Origin: Gamarada debralockiae
Lineage: Eukaryota > Ascomycota > Leotiomycetes > Helotiales > Hyphodiscaceae
Direction: 5' to 3'
NCBI GenBank assembly: GCA_002803225.1
Contig: NXFV01001671.1
Coordinates: 1-42,516, forward strand
DNA length: 42,516 bases
In this document: piece after piece, positions 42,132 through 42,516 of the stretch
Numbering within the stretch: position 1 is the stretch's first letter
Layout: every line of letters begins with the position of its first letter
The notes under the pieces: generated by a model
Database searches by the model: none
What the model was told of the DNA's origin: nothing
What the model saw: only the letters and a program-made list of their open reading frames with translations
Position numbers and translations under genes: made by a program

Positions 42132-42516
42132 TAGACAAGTCAGTATATGCTCGTCAGCGTCGAAGGATGCTGCGGTCCTAGCACCGTCTCGCGGAGCCCG
42201 ACCACGCGCCGGTTCAGGTCCTCGGCCTCTTCGTACTTGCCCTGCCTGTCGAGTACTATAGCGAGGTTGCTCATGCTCAGCAGCGTGTTAGGATGCTGCA
42301 GTCCAATTACCGTCTCACAGAGCCCGACCACGCGCCGGTCCAAGTCCTCGGCCTCTTTGTACTTGCCCTGCCTGTTGAGTACCATAGCGAGGTTGCTCAT
42401 ACTCCTCAGAGTCGAAGGATGCTCTGGCCCCAGCACCTTCTCGTAGAGCTCCATCACGCGCCGGTCCAAGTCCTCGGCCTCTTTGTACTTGCCCTGCCTG
42501 TTGAGTACCATAGCGA
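42132..42516. repeat. 126-bp tandem repeat, about three copies
   Basis: ATAGCGA recurs at about 42258, 42384 and 42510, exactly 126 bp apart, and the DNA between is clearly alike. Each unit encodes one 42-residue TPR; the first two full units differ at about 9 of 42 residues. The array continues past the window end. Confidence 0.8.
42140..42516 (-). CDS. TPR (kinesin-light-chain-type) repeat protein, partial at window edge
   Basis: The coding strand runs from beyond the right edge to a TGA at 42140; 124 codons are visible. They make three 42-residue repeats, each on the pattern NRQGKYKEAEDLDRRVVGL ... LGPxHPSTLxSMSNLA; the last is cut short as STLTSIY-stop. The repeats match the TPR_10/TPR_12 (kinesin light chain) class. 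In fungi, runs of near-identical 42-residue TPRs are typical C termini of NLR-like proteins with NACHT or NB-ARC domains. The N-terminal part lies outside the window, so this is inference. Stopping in mid-repeat suggests truncation or a pseudogene end. Confidence 0.6.
   Translation of the reverse strand, partial: AMVLNRQGKYKEAEDLDRRVMELYEKVLGPEHPSTLRSMSNLAMVLNRQGKYKEAEDLDRRVVGLCETVIGLQHPNTLLSMSNLAIVLDRQGKYEEAEDLNRRVVGLRETVLGPQHPSTLTSIY

Overview
The window looks like a chromosomal piece of a filamentous ascomycete (Pezizomycotina). The evidence is short GT-AG introns of about 45-90 nt with CTAAC/CTGAC-type branch points, fungus-restricted families (DUF6594, 2EXR, Sulfotransfer_4, short kinesin-3), and an A+T-rich, stop-riddled left end that resembles repeat-induced point mutation (RIP). 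A Leotiomycetes-like fungus is my guess; the class is not proven by the sequence alone.

Layout. 1-3.2 kb: a RIP-like A+T-rich transposon graveyard, then a degenerate retroelement gag with a CCHC zinc knuckle, framed by long imperfect inverted repeats. 3.6-5.1 kb: a four-exon DUF6594 membrane-protein gene (minus). 5.1-12.7 kb: a gene-poor accessory stretch holding a tiny three-exon Gly-rich gene (8.1-8.5 kb), doubtful small genes and one LTR of 557 bp (10,691-11,247). 12.7-14.7 kb: short kinesin-3 (minus). 16.5-17.6 kb: 2EXR-domain gene with a long pyrimidine-rich leader. 19.6-20.0 kb: a small gene frame interrupted by one TAA. 20.2-24.2 kb: a divergent pair, a PPPDE-thioredoxin-PUL protein (minus) and a Golgi GDA1/CD39 nucleoside diphosphatase (plus). 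25.1-29.7 kb: a divergent pair, a fungal 'magnesium chelatase-like' protein (minus) and VPS16 (plus). 30.3-34.9 kb: a divergent pair, a Dma-type FHA-RING ubiquitin ligase (minus) and mitochondrial processing peptidase alpha (plus). 35.5-38.2 kb: a 218-bp MITE, an LtrA-family multi-pass membrane protein and a second, TA-flanked 361-bp MITE. 38.5-39.7 kb: a Sulfotransfer_4 protein. 39.8-42.5 kb: a second accessory zone with a small pseudogene carrying two in-frame TGA codons, degenerate coding scraps and, at the right edge, the C-terminal end of a protein made of 42-residue TPR repeats.

The well-recognised genes are housekeeping: membrane trafficking (VPS16, kinesin-3, GDA1), ubiquitin/SUMO-type control (Dma ligase, PPPDE-Trx-PUL) and mitochondrial import (MPP alpha). 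They form a conserved-looking core between about 12.7 and 39.7 kb, flanked by repeat-rich ends. I see no secondary-metabolite cluster, rRNA, tRNA or CRISPR. Spliced models were assembled by eye; every multi-exon CDS given here closes in frame.
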